Shown here piece after piece: positions 52,510 to 60,568 of a stretch of DNA of 64,000 nt (position 1 is its first letter; the number at the start of each line of letters is the position of its first letter). Source of the stretch: Sphingomonas sp. PsM26 (GTDB lineage: Bacteria > Pseudomonadota > Alphaproteobacteria > Sphingomonadales > Sphingomonadaceae); contig JARUXA010000004.1 in assembly GCA_030433805.1 (NCBI GenBank), forward strand, positions 1 to 64,000, read 5' to 3'. The position numbers and the translations under genes are program-made. Under the pieces are notes generated by a model. The model saw nothing but the letters and a program-made list of their open reading frames with translations. It searched no databases and was not told the origin of the DNA.

Positions 52510-55500
52510 GTGAAATTCCCCCATTTCTTCATCGATCGCCCGATCTTCGCGGCGGTCCTGTCGATCCTCATCATCGTGTTCGGGGTCGTCGCCTATCCGG
52601 GCCTGCCGGTCGCGCAATATCCCGAGATCGCGCCGCCGACCGTGGTCGTCAACGCGACCTTCCCGGGGGCGAACGCCGAGACGCTCGCCGCCACCGTCGC
52701 CGCGCCGCTCGAGGAATCGATCAACGGCGTCGAGAACATGATCTACATGTCCTCCTCGGCTACCGGTGACGGCGCGCTCGCCATCACCGTCACGTTCAAG
52801 CAGGGCACCAACGTCGATCAGGCGCAGGTGCTGGTGCAGAACCGCGTCTCCACCGCCGAGCCGCGCCTGCCCGAGGAAGTCCGCCAGATCGGCGTGACGG
52901 TCCGCAAGAACTCTCCCGACATCCTGATGGTGGTCGCACTGACGTCGCCCGACGGGTCGCTGAGTTCCTCCTACGTCTCCAATTACGCCACCACGCAGCT
53001 GATCGATCGTCTGTCGCGAATCCCCGGTGTGGGTGGTGTGCGCGTGTTCGGTGGGCGCGACTATAACATGCGCGTCTGGGTCGACCCCGACCGCGCCGCA
53101 TCGCGCAACCTGACGGTCGACGAGATCACCGCCGCGGTCCGCGCGCAGAACGCACAGGTCGCCGCGGGTTCGGTCGGGCAGCCGCCGTTCAACGAGGGCG
53201 GGACCGCGTTCCAGCTCGGGATCCAGGCGACCGGACGGTTGACCAAGCCCGAGGAATTCGGCGCGATCATCGTTAAGCGGGATGCCCAGGGGCGTCTGAC
53301 GCGTCTGCGTGACGTCGCGCGGATCGAGCTGGGCGCGCAGGATTACACGATCAACGCGATGCTCAACAACAAGTCGATGACCGCGATCGGCATCACGCAG
53401 TTGCCGGGTTCGAACGCGCTCAGCACGGCGGATGCGGTGAAGGCGGAAGTCGCCAACGTCGCCAAGACCTTCCCGCCGGGCCTCGTGTATTCGATCCCGT
53501 ACAACCCGACCGAGTATATCCAGGCGTCGATCGAGGCGGTCGAGCATACGCTGGTCGAGGCACTGGTGCTGGTCGCGCTGGTCGTGCTGCTGTTCCTGCA
53601 AAGCTGGCGCGCGGCGCTCGTCCCGATCATCGCGATCCCGGTGTCGCTGCTCGGCAGCCTCGCGGTGCTCGCGGCATTCGGTTTCTCGCTCAACAACCTG
53701 TCGCTGTTCGGCATGGTGCTCGCGATCGGGATCGTGGTCGACGACGCGATCGTCGTGGTCGAGAATATCGAACGCCTGATGGAAGAGGAGGGCCTCTCCC
53801 CGTTCGATGCCGCGCACAAGACGATGGACGAAGTGTCGGGCGCGCTGATCGCGATCGCGCTGGTGCTGTGCGGGGTGTTCATCCCGACGAGCTTCATTCC
53901 GGGCATCTCGGGGCAATTCTATCAGCAGTTCGCGCTGACGATCGTATCGGCGACCGCCATCTCGGCATTCGTCTCGCTGACGCTGTCGCCCGCGCTCGCT
54001 GCGTTGATCCTCAAGCCCAAGCATGATGCCGAGCCCAAGCCGGGTATCCGCGGGGTCGGGACTCGCTTCGCACGCGGGTTCAATCGCGGCTTCGACTGGC
54101 TCGGCAATCGCTTCGGCAAGTTCACCGCGCGCGCGATCCGCAGCCTGGCGATCATCGGCATTGCCTATGTCATCCTGATCGGGCTGGCCGGGTGGCGCTT
54201 CACGGCGACCCCGACCGGGTTCATTCCCGCGCAGGATCAGGGGTATCTGATCGTCGCGGCGCAGTTGCCGCCAGGCGCGTCGCTCCAGCGGACCGACGAG
54301 CTGATCCGGCGCGCGGCCGAAATCGCGCACAAGAACCCTGCGACGCAGGATACTGTGGCGTTCGCGGGTCTCGATGGTGCGACCTTCTCGACCGCGTCCA
54401 ATGGCGGCGCGATGTTCATCACGCTCAAACCCCATGCCGACCGTGGCGCCGCGGATGCGATCGCCAACGAGATGCGACAGGCGTTCGCGCCGCTCAGTGC
54501 GGGCTTGCTGCTCGTCATCCCGCCACCGCCGGTGCGCGGGATCGGGACCGGCGGCGGCTGGAAGATGCTGATCGAGGATCGCGGCAATCTCGGGTTCAAG
54601 GCGCTGGAAGGCGCTGCGTTCGGGATGATGGCGAAGGCGAACCAGACGCCGGGGATCACCGCGGCGTTCACCACCTTCAACAACCGCACCCCGCGCCTGT
54701 TCGCGGACATCGACCGCGAGCGTGCCGAGCAGCTCGGCGTACCCGTATCGAACGTGTTCTCGACGCTCGGCAGCTATCTGGGGTCGTCGTACATCAACGA
54801 CTTCAATTATCTGGGGCGCACCTACCGCGTGACCGCGCAGGCGGATGCGCCGTACCGCGATCAGGTGTCCGACGTCGGGCATTTGCGGACTCGCTCGGCG
54901 GCGGGCAATATGGTGCCGCTGGATGCGGTGATGACGCTGCGCAACGATACCGGGCCGTACCGTGTGGTGCGCTACAACCTCTACCCGTCGGCGGAATTGC
55001 AGGGCGACACGTCGCGCGGCTATTCCTCCGGGCAGAGTCTGCAAGCGATGGCCAAGATCGCGGGCGAGACGCTCCCCAAGGGCATGAGCTACGAATGGAC
55101 CGAAATCGCGTTCGAGCAGCAGCAGGCGGGCAATACCGGCTCGCTGGTGTTCGGGCTGGCGGTGCTGTTCGTCTTCCTGCTGCTCGCGGCGAATTACGAG
55201 AGCTTGGTGCTGCCGTTCGCGGTTATCCTGATCGTGCCGATGTGCCTGCTCGCGGCGATCGTGGGCGTGAACCTGATGGGGATGGACAATAACATCCTGA
55301 CCCAGATCGGGCTGGTCGTGCTGATCGGTCTGGCGGCGAAGAACGCGATCCTGATCGTCGAATTCGCACGCGCCAATGAGGATGCCGGGATGGAGCTCTA
55401 CAAGGCAGCGGAACATGCCGCCGAGCAGCGTCTCCGCCCGATCCTGATGACGTCGATCGCGTTCATCCTCGGCGTGTTGCCGCTGGTGCTCGGGTCCGGG

Positions 55501-55710
55501 CCTGGCGCAGAAATGCGCAAGGCGTTGGGCGTGGCGGTGTTCTTCGGGATGATCGGCGTGACGACGTTCGGCCTGCTGTTCACGCCGAGCTTCTATGTCA
55601 TCAGCCGCAAGGGGGGTGACTGGGTCGCCTCGAAACTGCGCCGGAAGCGGCCGGGGACGGACGATCACGCGCCCGCCCAGCTGCCCGCTCCGGAAGGAAA
55701 ACCGGCATGA
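52510..55710 (+). CDS. RND multidrug efflux permease (AcrB/MexB-like)
   Basis: Proton-driven multidrug exporter (1066 aa). The N-terminus KFPHFFIDRPIFAAVLSILIIV and the helix-4 acids in AIGIVVDDAIVVVENIERLMEEEG are diagnostic, as is PGISGQFYQQFALTIVSATAISAFVSLTLSPALA and the C-terminal NILTQIGLVVLIGLAAKNAILIVEFA. GTG start, 10 bp after the adaptor stop. The downstream outer-membrane gene overlaps by ATGA, so the three proteins form a complete tripartite pump. A very long frame on the opposite strand here (52414-55668) is an antisense shadow. Confidence 0.97.
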   Translation: MKFPHFFIDRPIFAAVLSILIIVFGVVAYPGLPVAQYPEIAPPTVVVNATFPGANAETLAATVAAPLEESINGVENMIYMSSSATGDGALAITVTFKQGTNVDQAQVLVQNRVSTAEPRLPEEVRQIGVTVRKNSPDILMVVALTSPDGSLSSSYVSNYATTQLIDRLSRIPGVGGVRVFGGRDYNMRVWVDPDRAASRNLTVDEITAAVRAQNAQVAAGSVGQPPFNEGGTAFQLGIQATGRLTKPEEFGAIIVKRDAQGRLTRLRDVARIELGAQDYTINAMLNNKSMTAIGITQLPGSNALSTADAVKAEVANVAKTFPPGLVYSIPYNPTEYIQASIEAVEHTLVEALVLVALVVLLFLQSWRAALVPIIAIPVSLLGSLAVLAAFGFSLNNLSLFGMVLAIGIVVDDAIVVVENIERLMEEEGLSPFDAAHKTMDEVSGALIAIALVLCGVFIPTSFIPGISGQFYQQFALTIVSATAISAFVSLTLSPALAALILKPKHDAEPKPGIRGVGTRFARGFNRGFDWLGNRFGKFTARAIRSLAIIGIAYVILIGLAGWRFTATPTGFIPAQDQGYLIVAAQLPPGASLQRTDELIRRAAEIAHKNPATQDTVAFAGLDGATFSTASNGGAMFITLKPHADRGAADAIANEMRQAFAPLSAGLLLVIPPPPVRGIGTGGGWKMLIEDRGNLGFKALEGAAFGMMAKANQTPGITAAFTTFNNRTPRLFADIDRERAEQLGVPVSNVFSTLGSYLGSSYINDFNYLGRTYRVTAQADAPYRDQVSDVGHLRTRSAAGNMVPLDAVMTLRNDTGPYRVVRYNLYPSAELQGDTSRGYSSGQSLQAMAKIAGETLPKGMSYEWTEIAFEQQQAGNTGSLVFGLAVLFVFLLLAANYESLVLPFAVILIVPMCLLAAIVGVNLMGMDNNILTQIGLVVLIGLAAKNAILIVEFARANEDAGMELYKAAEHAAEQRLRPILMTSIAFILGVLPLVLGSGPGAEMRKALGVAVFFGMIGVTTFGLLFTPSFYVISRKGGDWVASKLRRKRPGTDDHAPAQLPAPEGKPA

Positions 55711-57251
55711 AGCGTATCCTGACCGTCCTCCCGGCGTTCGCGCTTTCGGCGTGCGTGGTGGGCCCTAACTACAAGACGCCGACGACGCCGGTGCCGCCCA
55801 CGGGTGGCGCGTTCGCCGAGGCCGGGATCGGCAAGGGGATCACCCCGACGCCGCTCCCTGACCATTGGTGGCGCTTGTACAACGACCCCGTGGTCGACCG
55901 GCTGGTCGAAGATGCGCTGGCGCACAATACGGACGTGCGCGTCGCGGCGGGCAACCTCGAACGCGCCCGTGCGGTCCTGTCCGAACAGCGCGGAGCCCGC
56001 CTGCCGACGACCGGCCCGAACGCGAGCTTCACGCGCGCGCAGATCAATACCGCGAGCCTCGGTTTCGGAGGGGCGGGGACCGGCGTCGGAACTGGGACTG
56101 GGACCGGGACTGGGACTGGGACTGGGACAGGAACTGGAACCGGTACGGGGACTGGCGGTGCAGTGACGCCGCAATCCTTCGTCTTCAACAGCTTCAAGCT
56201 CGGGTTCGACGCCTCTTATGAGGTCGACCTGTTCGGCGGCATTACCCGTGCGATCGAGGCGGCGCGTGGCGACGTCCAGGCGGCGCAGGCACAGCTCGAC
56301 GCCTCGCGCGTCTCGGTCGCCGCTGAGACGGCGCGCGCCTATGCCAGCGCGTGTAGCAATGCACAGCAGCGCGGGGTTGCCGAGGAAACGGTCAAGCTCC
56401 AGCAACGCACGCTCGGGCTGACCAACACGCTGTTCACCGCCGGGCGCGGGACGCGCCGCGACGTCGATCGCGCGGACGTGCTGCTCGCGCAGACGCAGGC
56501 GACGATCCCCGGCTTCGAGGCGGAGCGGCGCGCGTCGCTCTATGCGCTCGCGGTGCTGACGGGCTTGCCGCCCGAGCAGATCGATGCCGCGGCCAACGCG
56601 TGCTCCACGCCGCCGACGGTGCGCGACATCCTGCCGATCGGCGACGGCGCGGCGCTGATCCGCCGGCGTCCCGACGTGCGGCAGGCCGAGCGCACGCTCG
56701 CCGCCGACACCGCGCGGATCGGGATCGCGACCGCCGAGCTCTATCCCAAGATCTCGCTGCTTGGGTCGATCGGCCTCAACGCGCAACGCGGGAGCCAGTT
56801 GTTCAAGAGCAGCGCGATCACCTACTCCGCCGGGCCACTCATTTCGTGGAGCTTCCCCAACCAGACGATCGCGCGCGCGCGGATCCGCCAGGCGCGGGCC
56901 GGGGCGGATGCGAGCCTCGCGACGTTCGACGGGCGCGTGCTGACGGCGTTGCAGGAAGTCGAACAGGCGCTGGCGCGCTATTCGGGGGCGCTCGATCGCA
57001 ACGCGGCGTTGCGGCGCGCGGAGGCATCGAGCAGTGCGGCGGCGAAACTGTCGCAACTGCGGTTCGACTATGGCGCGGACAGCTTCCTGCTGCTGATCCA
57101 GGCCGAACGCGACCGCGCCGATGCGCGCGCCGCGCTCGCGCAGTCGGACGCGGCGGTGGCGGATGCGCAGATCAGTCTGTTCAAGGCGCTCGGCGGCGGC
57201 TGGGAAGACGCGCCCGCGCCGGTGGGGCGCGAACCGGTGGTGCAGCCATGA
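55707..57251 (+). CDS. RND outer-membrane efflux lipoprotein (OprM/NodT family)
   Basis: Outer-membrane channel lipoprotein (514 aa), TolC-like. Lipobox LSAC at Cys16; WWRLYNDPVVDRLVEDALAHNTDVRVAAGNLERARA and later SYEVDLFGGITRAIEAARGDVQAAQAQ, ETARAYASAC and RPDVRQAERTLAADTARIGIATAELYPKI are family hallmarks. An unusual insertion is at residues 119-151, a run of about 11 Gly-Thr dipeptides in the first periplasmic/outer-loop region. ATG overlaps the pump stop (ATGA). The 3' end overlaps the next gene's ATG, so four genes may be one transcript. Confidence 0.95.
   Translation: MKRILTVLPAFALSACVVGPNYKTPTTPVPPTGGAFAEAGIGKGITPTPLPDHWWRLYNDPVVDRLVEDALAHNTDVRVAAGNLERARAVLSEQRGARLPTTGPNASFTRAQINTASLGFGGAGTGVGTGTGTGTGTGTGTGTGTGTGTGGAVTPQSFVFNSFKLGFDASYEVDLFGGITRAIEAARGDVQAAQAQLDASRVSVAAETARAYASACSNAQQRGVAEETVKLQQRTLGLTNTLFTAGRGTRRDVDRADVLLAQTQATIPGFEAERRASLYALAVLTGLPPEQIDAAANACSTPPTVRDILPIGDGAALIRRRPDVRQAERTLAADTARIGIATAELYPKISLLGSIGLNAQRGSQLFKSSAITYSAGPLISWSFPNQTIARARIRQARAGADASLATFDGRVLTALQEVEQALARYSGALDRNAALRRAEASSSAAAKLSQLRFDYGADSFLLLIQAERDRADARAALAQSDAAVADAQISLFKALGGGWEDAPAPVGREPVVQP
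56067..56159 (+). repeat. GGNACN hexanucleotide tandem repeat in the efflux outer-membrane gene
   Basis: Inside the outer-membrane factor gene, about 11 copies of a 6-bp unit (mostly GGGACT, with variants GGAACT and GGTACG) run from 56088 to 56156 and encode Gly-Thr repeats. Unit number changes would keep the reading frame, so the protein length in a surface loop could vary between strains. Confidence 0.85.
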
Positions 57252-58066
57252 AGCGGATCCGCAGCGCCTTGTTCATGCCCGCGTCGAATGCGCGCGCGAT
57301 CGAGAAAGCACGCGGGCTCGATTGCGACGCGGTGATCCTCGACCTGGAAGACGCGGTCGCGCCCGACAGCAAGGTGGACGCCCGTGCGCAGGCAATTGTT
57401 GCGGCGCGAACCGGCGGGTTCGGCGATCGGTTGCTCGTGCTGCGCGTCAATGCGCTCGACACCGAATGGGGCGAGGCGGATCTGGAAGCGGCGCGCGGGG
57501 CGGGCTTCGATGCGGTGCTGTTACCCAAGGTGTCGCACCCCGACGATCTGGCGCTGGGGCGCGCGACGTTGGGCGATGTGCCGCTGTGGGCGATGATCGA
57601 GACGTGTGCGGCGATACTCGCGCTGCCGGCAATTGCGGCGGCACCGGGGCTGGCATGCCTGATCGCGGGGACGAATGATCTGGCGAAGGACATGCGTTGC
57701 ACGCCGGGGAGCGATCGGCTGCCGTTGCTGCCGCATCTGGTCGCGATCGTCACGGCGGCGCGGGCGCATCAGCTGATCGCGCTCGACGGTGTTTCGAACG
57801 TGCTGGCGGATACGCCAGACCTGGCGGCGGAGTGCGCGCAAGGCGCGGCGTTCGGGTTCGATGGCAAGACACTGATCCACCCCGCGCAAATTGCCCCTGC
57901 CAACCGCGCGTTCGCGCCGTCGGCGGATCAGGTGCGCTGGGCGGAGGCGGTCATTGCCGCATTCGCCTTGCCCGAGAATGCGCGGCTGGGCGCGATCCGC
58001 GTCGACGGCGAAATGGTCGAGCGGCTGCATCTTGCACAAGCCGAGCAGATCGTGGCGAGCGCCTGA
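57248..58066 (+). CDS. HpcH/HpaI aldolase/CitE-like CoA ester lyase family protein
   Basis: Predicted TIM-barrel lyase (272 aa) of the CitE/L-malyl-CoA lyase-like family, which cleaves or hydrolyses (3S)-hydroxyacyl-CoA compounds. IRSALFMPASNARAIEKARG, CDAVILDLEDAVAPD (acid metal ligand Glu/Asp), LRVNALDTEWG, AMIETCAAI (metal Glu) and a late FGFDGKTLIHPAQI are the family landmarks. Its ATG overlaps the stop of the outer-membrane factor (ATGA), so it is translated after it. A metabolic link to the efflux pump is not obvious. It may be a coincidental operon tail or supply substrate detoxification. Confidence 0.88.
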   Translation: MKRIRSALFMPASNARAIEKARGLDCDAVILDLEDAVAPDSKVDARAQAIVAARTGGFGDRLLVLRVNALDTEWGEADLEAARGAGFDAVLLPKVSHPDDLALGRATLGDVPLWAMIETCAAILALPAIAAAPGLACLIAGTNDLAKDMRCTPGSDRLPLLPHLVAIVTAARAHQLIALDGVSNVLADTPDLAAECAQGAAFGFDGKTLIHPAQIAPANRAFAPSADQVRWAEAVIAAFALPENARLGAIRVDGEMVERLHLAQAEQIVASA

Positions 58067-58090
58067 CCCAAACCGGCGGAGCCAGCAGCC

Positions 58091-58163
58091 CTTCTTCTAC
58101 CTTTGCGCCTTTGCGTGAGAAAGTCTTTTTTCGCACAAAGACACAAAGCCACGAAGGTAGAAG
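58091..58163. repeat. Palindromic intergenic repeat between convergent genes
   Basis: A 10-bp perfect outer inverted repeat (CTTCTACCTT and complement at 58154-58163) encloses CTTTGCG/ACAAAG motifs that continue the pairing imperfectly, giving an almost 30-nt armed hairpin. Sequence like CCTTTGCGCCTTTGCG is seen in many alphaproteobacterial intergenic regions, from memory. It lies between the stops of the CitE-like gene and mtnP and could end both transcripts. Confidence 0.65.
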
Positions 58164-58188
58164 AGAGTAGCGGAAGCCTGCGGCGCTG

Positions 58189-59058
58189 TTAGCGGAGCAC
58201 GCGTCCTGCCACTGTGTCGAGTTTGGCAAGCACCGCCGGGTCGCGGGTGTCGGGCGCGGTGATCAGCGCGTGGTCGAGCACCGTGTCGAGCGGGGAGGGG
58301 GTGCGCTCGGCAGGAAGCGCCGCGACCAGTGCCGCGACCGTCTGCCGCGCGATCGCGCCGTTCGCGCCCATCTGCTTGATGACCTCGCTGACCTCGACGA
58401 ACGCCGCTTCCTCGCGCCAGCAATCGTAATCGGTCACCATGCCGATCAGCGCGTAGGGCATCTCCGCCTCGCGCGCGAGTTTCGCCTCGGGCATCGCGGT
58501 CATGCCGATGACGTCAGCGCCCCATTGGCGATACATCAGGCTTTCCGCGCGGGTCGAGAATTGCGGGCCTTCCATCGCGAGATAGGTTGCACCCTTGGTC
58601 ACGTTGCCGCCCGCGCTTGCCACGGCTTCCGCGGCAAAGGCGGACAGGCGCGGGCAGACCGGTTCCGCCATCGAGACGTGCGCGACCATGCCGGTGCCGA
58701 AGAAGCTGGGGTCGCGCTGCGTGGTGCGATCGATGAACTGGTCGACCACGACGAACCGTCCCGGCTCCAGTTCCTCGCGCAACGACCCGATCGACGAGAT
58801 CGCCAGAATGTCGGTGCAGCCCGCCCGCTTCAGCGCATCGATATTGGCACGCGCGTTGAGCTCGGACGGGCTGATCCGGTGCCCGCGACCGTGGCGGGGA
58901 AGGAACACGAGTTCGACCGCGCCGATATTGCCGAACAGCAAGTCATCCGACGGTGACCCCCATGGCGTGTCGACGCGCCGCCACTCCGGATTTTCCAACT
59001 GGTCGATTGCATACAGGCCGGAGCCGCCGATGATCCCGATTGTCCACTGTCCGCTCAT
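58189..59058 (-). CDS. mtnP: S-methyl-5'-thioadenosine phosphorylase
   Basis: Cytoplasmic purine nucleoside phosphorylase family enzyme (289 aa) that cleaves S-methyl-5'-thioadenosine with phosphate in the methionine salvage pathway. IGIIGGSGLYAIDQLE, LPRHGRGHRISPSELNARANI, SSIGSLREELEPGRFVVVDQFIDRT, YLAMEGPQFSTRAESLMY and DVIGMTAMPEAKLAREAEMPYALIGMVTDYDCW match the family. ATG 59058 starts it; the frame has 12 unneeded codons upstream. Its ATG overlaps the stop of the unknown gene upstream (ATGA), so alkA-like, unknown and mtnP are one operon. Confidence 0.94.
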   Translation of the reverse strand: MSGQWTIGIIGGSGLYAIDQLENPEWRRVDTPWGSPSDDLLFGNIGAVELVFLPRHGRGHRISPSELNARANIDALKRAGCTDILAISSIGSLREELEPGRFVVVDQFIDRTTQRDPSFFGTGMVAHVSMAEPVCPRLSAFAAEAVASAGGNVTKGATYLAMEGPQFSTRAESLMYRQWGADVIGMTAMPEAKLAREAEMPYALIGMVTDYDCWREEAAFVEVSEVIKQMGANGAIARQTVAALVAALPAERTPSPLDTVLDHALITAPDTRDPAVLAKLDTVAGRVLR

Positions 59059-59405
59059 GCCGTTCCCGATTCCTGTTCCAGACGCGCAAGCCACGCCTGC
59101 GCCTGCTTGGGTTCACCCACTGCATCGGAGCGCACCGGTCCGCGCGCCGCAACGAAGTCCGCATGCAAGGCAAAGGGCTCCATTCCCAGCGTGTCGCGCA
59201 GTTCGTCGATCGTCTTGCCCAATTCGATCAACGCTGTGACGGTCGCGACCGACGTCGGGGTCTCGCCCTTCTTGCCCTGATGCCCGAACAGCCCCCAGCG
59301 GCCCTTGGCGGTCGTCTGCAACGCCGCGATCAGCGCGGCGCGATAATCGGTTTCATGCTCGATGCGGTCGGCATCGATCCGAGCGAGGCGGTCGGCACGC
59401 GCCAT
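59055..59405 (-). CDS. Small conserved-looking protein of unknown function
   Basis: Soluble 116-aa protein with no signal peptide or membrane segment. The sequence is mostly helical and charged, with a short Gly-rich stretch (GRWGLFGHQGKKGETP, residues 36-51) and a C-terminal helix (EPKQAQAWLARLEQE). It was not assigned to a family. Evidence that it is real is the tight packing: its ATG overlaps the glycosylase stop by one base (TGATG) and its stop overlaps the mtnP start (ATGA). A link to DNA repair or to nucleoside salvage is suggested only by position. Confidence 0.75.
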   Translation of the reverse strand: MARADRLARIDADRIEHETDYRAALIAALQTTAKGRWGLFGHQGKKGETPTSVATVTALIELGKTIDELRDTLGMEPFALHADFVAARGPVRSDAVGEPKQAQAWLARLEQESGTA

Positions 59406-60028
59406 CAGATGACCTTCATGTCGCTTTGGTAGTGATACCAGGCAAAGATCGCCGCCGCGCCGCGATGGGGTCGCCAGGGTTCGGCAAGTTCGCGCACTAG
59501 CTTCTCGCTGGGGCGCGCTTCATGACCGAGCAGCCGCCCGATTTCGATCTGCACGGCCAGATCCCCTGCGGGCCAGATGTCGGTGCGCCCTTCGGCAAAC
59601 AGCAGATAGATTTCGGCGGACCATCGCCCGATGCCCTTGACCGCGACCAGCTTGGCGATCGCTTCCTCATCATCCTCGGGGAGATTGGCGAGATCGAGCT
59701 CCCCGCTGGTGACGAGCGTGGAGAGGCTGCGCGCATAGCTTGCCTTCTGGCGCGACAGGCCGGCGGCGCGAAGCTGTTCGTCGGTGGCGGCGATGATGTT
59801 CGCCGGGTCGTCGAGACTGCCGACGATCCCCTCGAGTTTCCGGTAGGTCGATTGCGCCGAGGTCACGCTCACCTGCTGCCCGATGATCGTGCGCAGCAGC
59901 GTGCCGAAGCCGCGCTCGCTGATCCGGGGCGGCGGATAGCCGATGCGCTCCAGCGCCACCGCGAACGCAGGCTCGCGTGCAGCGAGCACGTCCATCGCCT
60001 CGGTCAACTGTTCGGTCGTCAAGCCCAT
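59405..60028 (-). CDS. DNA-3-methyladenine glycosylase, AlkA-like (HhH-GPD)
   Basis: DNA base-excision glycosylase (207 aa) of the HhH-GPD superfamily, which removes alkylated purines. The fold starts at about residue 38 (RGFGTLLRTIIGQQVSVTSAQSTYRKL); the helix-hairpin-helix is LVAVKGIGRWSAEIYLLFA at about 127-145, and the catalytic Asp156 lies in WPAGDLAVQ. It is shorter than E. coli AlkA because the N-terminal TBP-like domain is missing, so it resembles the short AlkA/MagIII-type. First gene of the operon with the unknown protein and mtnP. ATG 60028. Confidence 0.91.
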   Translation of the reverse strand: MGLTTEQLTEAMDVLAAREPAFAVALERIGYPPPRISERGFGTLLRTIIGQQVSVTSAQSTYRKLEGIVGSLDDPANIIAATDEQLRAAGLSRQKASYARSLSTLVTSGELDLANLPEDDEEAIAKLVAVKGIGRWSAEIYLLFAEGRTDIWPAGDLAVQIEIGRLLGHEARPSEKLVRELAEPWRPHRGAAAIFAWYHYQSDMKVI

Positions 60029-60109
60029 CGGAAACCCCGTGCTTGCCGCTTGCGTCGCGGCGTCCGGCTGGGCATGGCAAGGGTGACGCAGTGATACAAG
60101 GATTCACCT

Positions 60110-60427
60110 ATGCCCAAGCTTATCGTCGTGACTCGTGAAGGAGAAGAACGCGAGATCATGGGAGAGGCCGGCCTTTCGGTGATGGAAGTCATTCGCGACG
60201 CCGGGATCGATGAACTGCTCGCTTTATGCGGTGGCTGCTGCTCCTGCGCGACGTGCCACGTGCATGTCGACCCGGACTTTGTCGCCAAACTTCCGAAAAT
60301 GAGCGCGGACGAGGACGATTTGCTCGATTCGTCGGCGGATCGCAACGAAACGTCGCGTCTGTCGTGCCAGGTCGCGTTCACCGATGATCTCGATGGCCTC
60401 AAGGTGACGATCGCCGCCGAGGATTGA
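60110..60427 (+). CDS. Adrenodoxin-type [2Fe-2S] ferredoxin
   Basis: Electron-transfer protein (105 aa). The cluster ligands C40-x5-C46-x2-C49 in [10 protein letters not shown] and C86 in RLSCQVAF give the adrenodoxin/putidaredoxin pattern, with an additional Cys43 and Cys44. [10 protein letters not shown] is the acidic interaction loop. Alphaproteobacterial members support P450s or Fe-S cluster assembly. ATG 60110 begins the protein; no isc genes are next to it. Confidence 0.95.
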   Translation: MPKLIVVTREGEEREIMGEAGLSVMEVIRDAGIDELLALCGGCCSCATCHVHVDPDFVAKLPKMSADEDDLLDSSADRNETSRLSCQVAFTDDLDGLKVTIAAED

Positions 60428-60446
60428 TTGGTAACTGATAAAGGCT

Positions 60447-60551
60447 CTTCCCCGGCGAAGGCCGGGGCCCAGTCGTGATGGCCGATGTAATCTTGCGCAG
60501 CGCGCGAACTACGATCGGCTCGCTCCTGGGCCCCGGCCTTCGCCGGGGAAG
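60447..60551. repeat. REP-like intergenic repeat doublet
   Basis: Two 26-bp copies in perfect inverted orientation (60447-60472 and 60526-60551) are separated by 53 bp. Each copy is itself a hairpin, CCCCGGC/GCCGGGG with a GAAG or CTTC loop. The doublet lies between the convergent ferredoxin and rlmB genes. This type of CCCCGGCGAAGGCCGGGG repeat recurs in sphingomonad intergenic regions, from memory. Confidence 0.85.
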
Positions 60552-60568
60552 GGTTTCAGGAGAAACTG

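Noticed and set aside
52414..55668. 1084-aa minus-strand frame, longer than the RND pump on the other strand
   Set aside because: Length alone is not evidence in high-GC DNA. The plus strand encodes an AcrB-like pump with all family motifs.
56067..56159. Tandem repeat considered as a CRISPR-like array
   Set aside because: Units are 6 bp, in frame, without spacers, inside a protein-coding gene.
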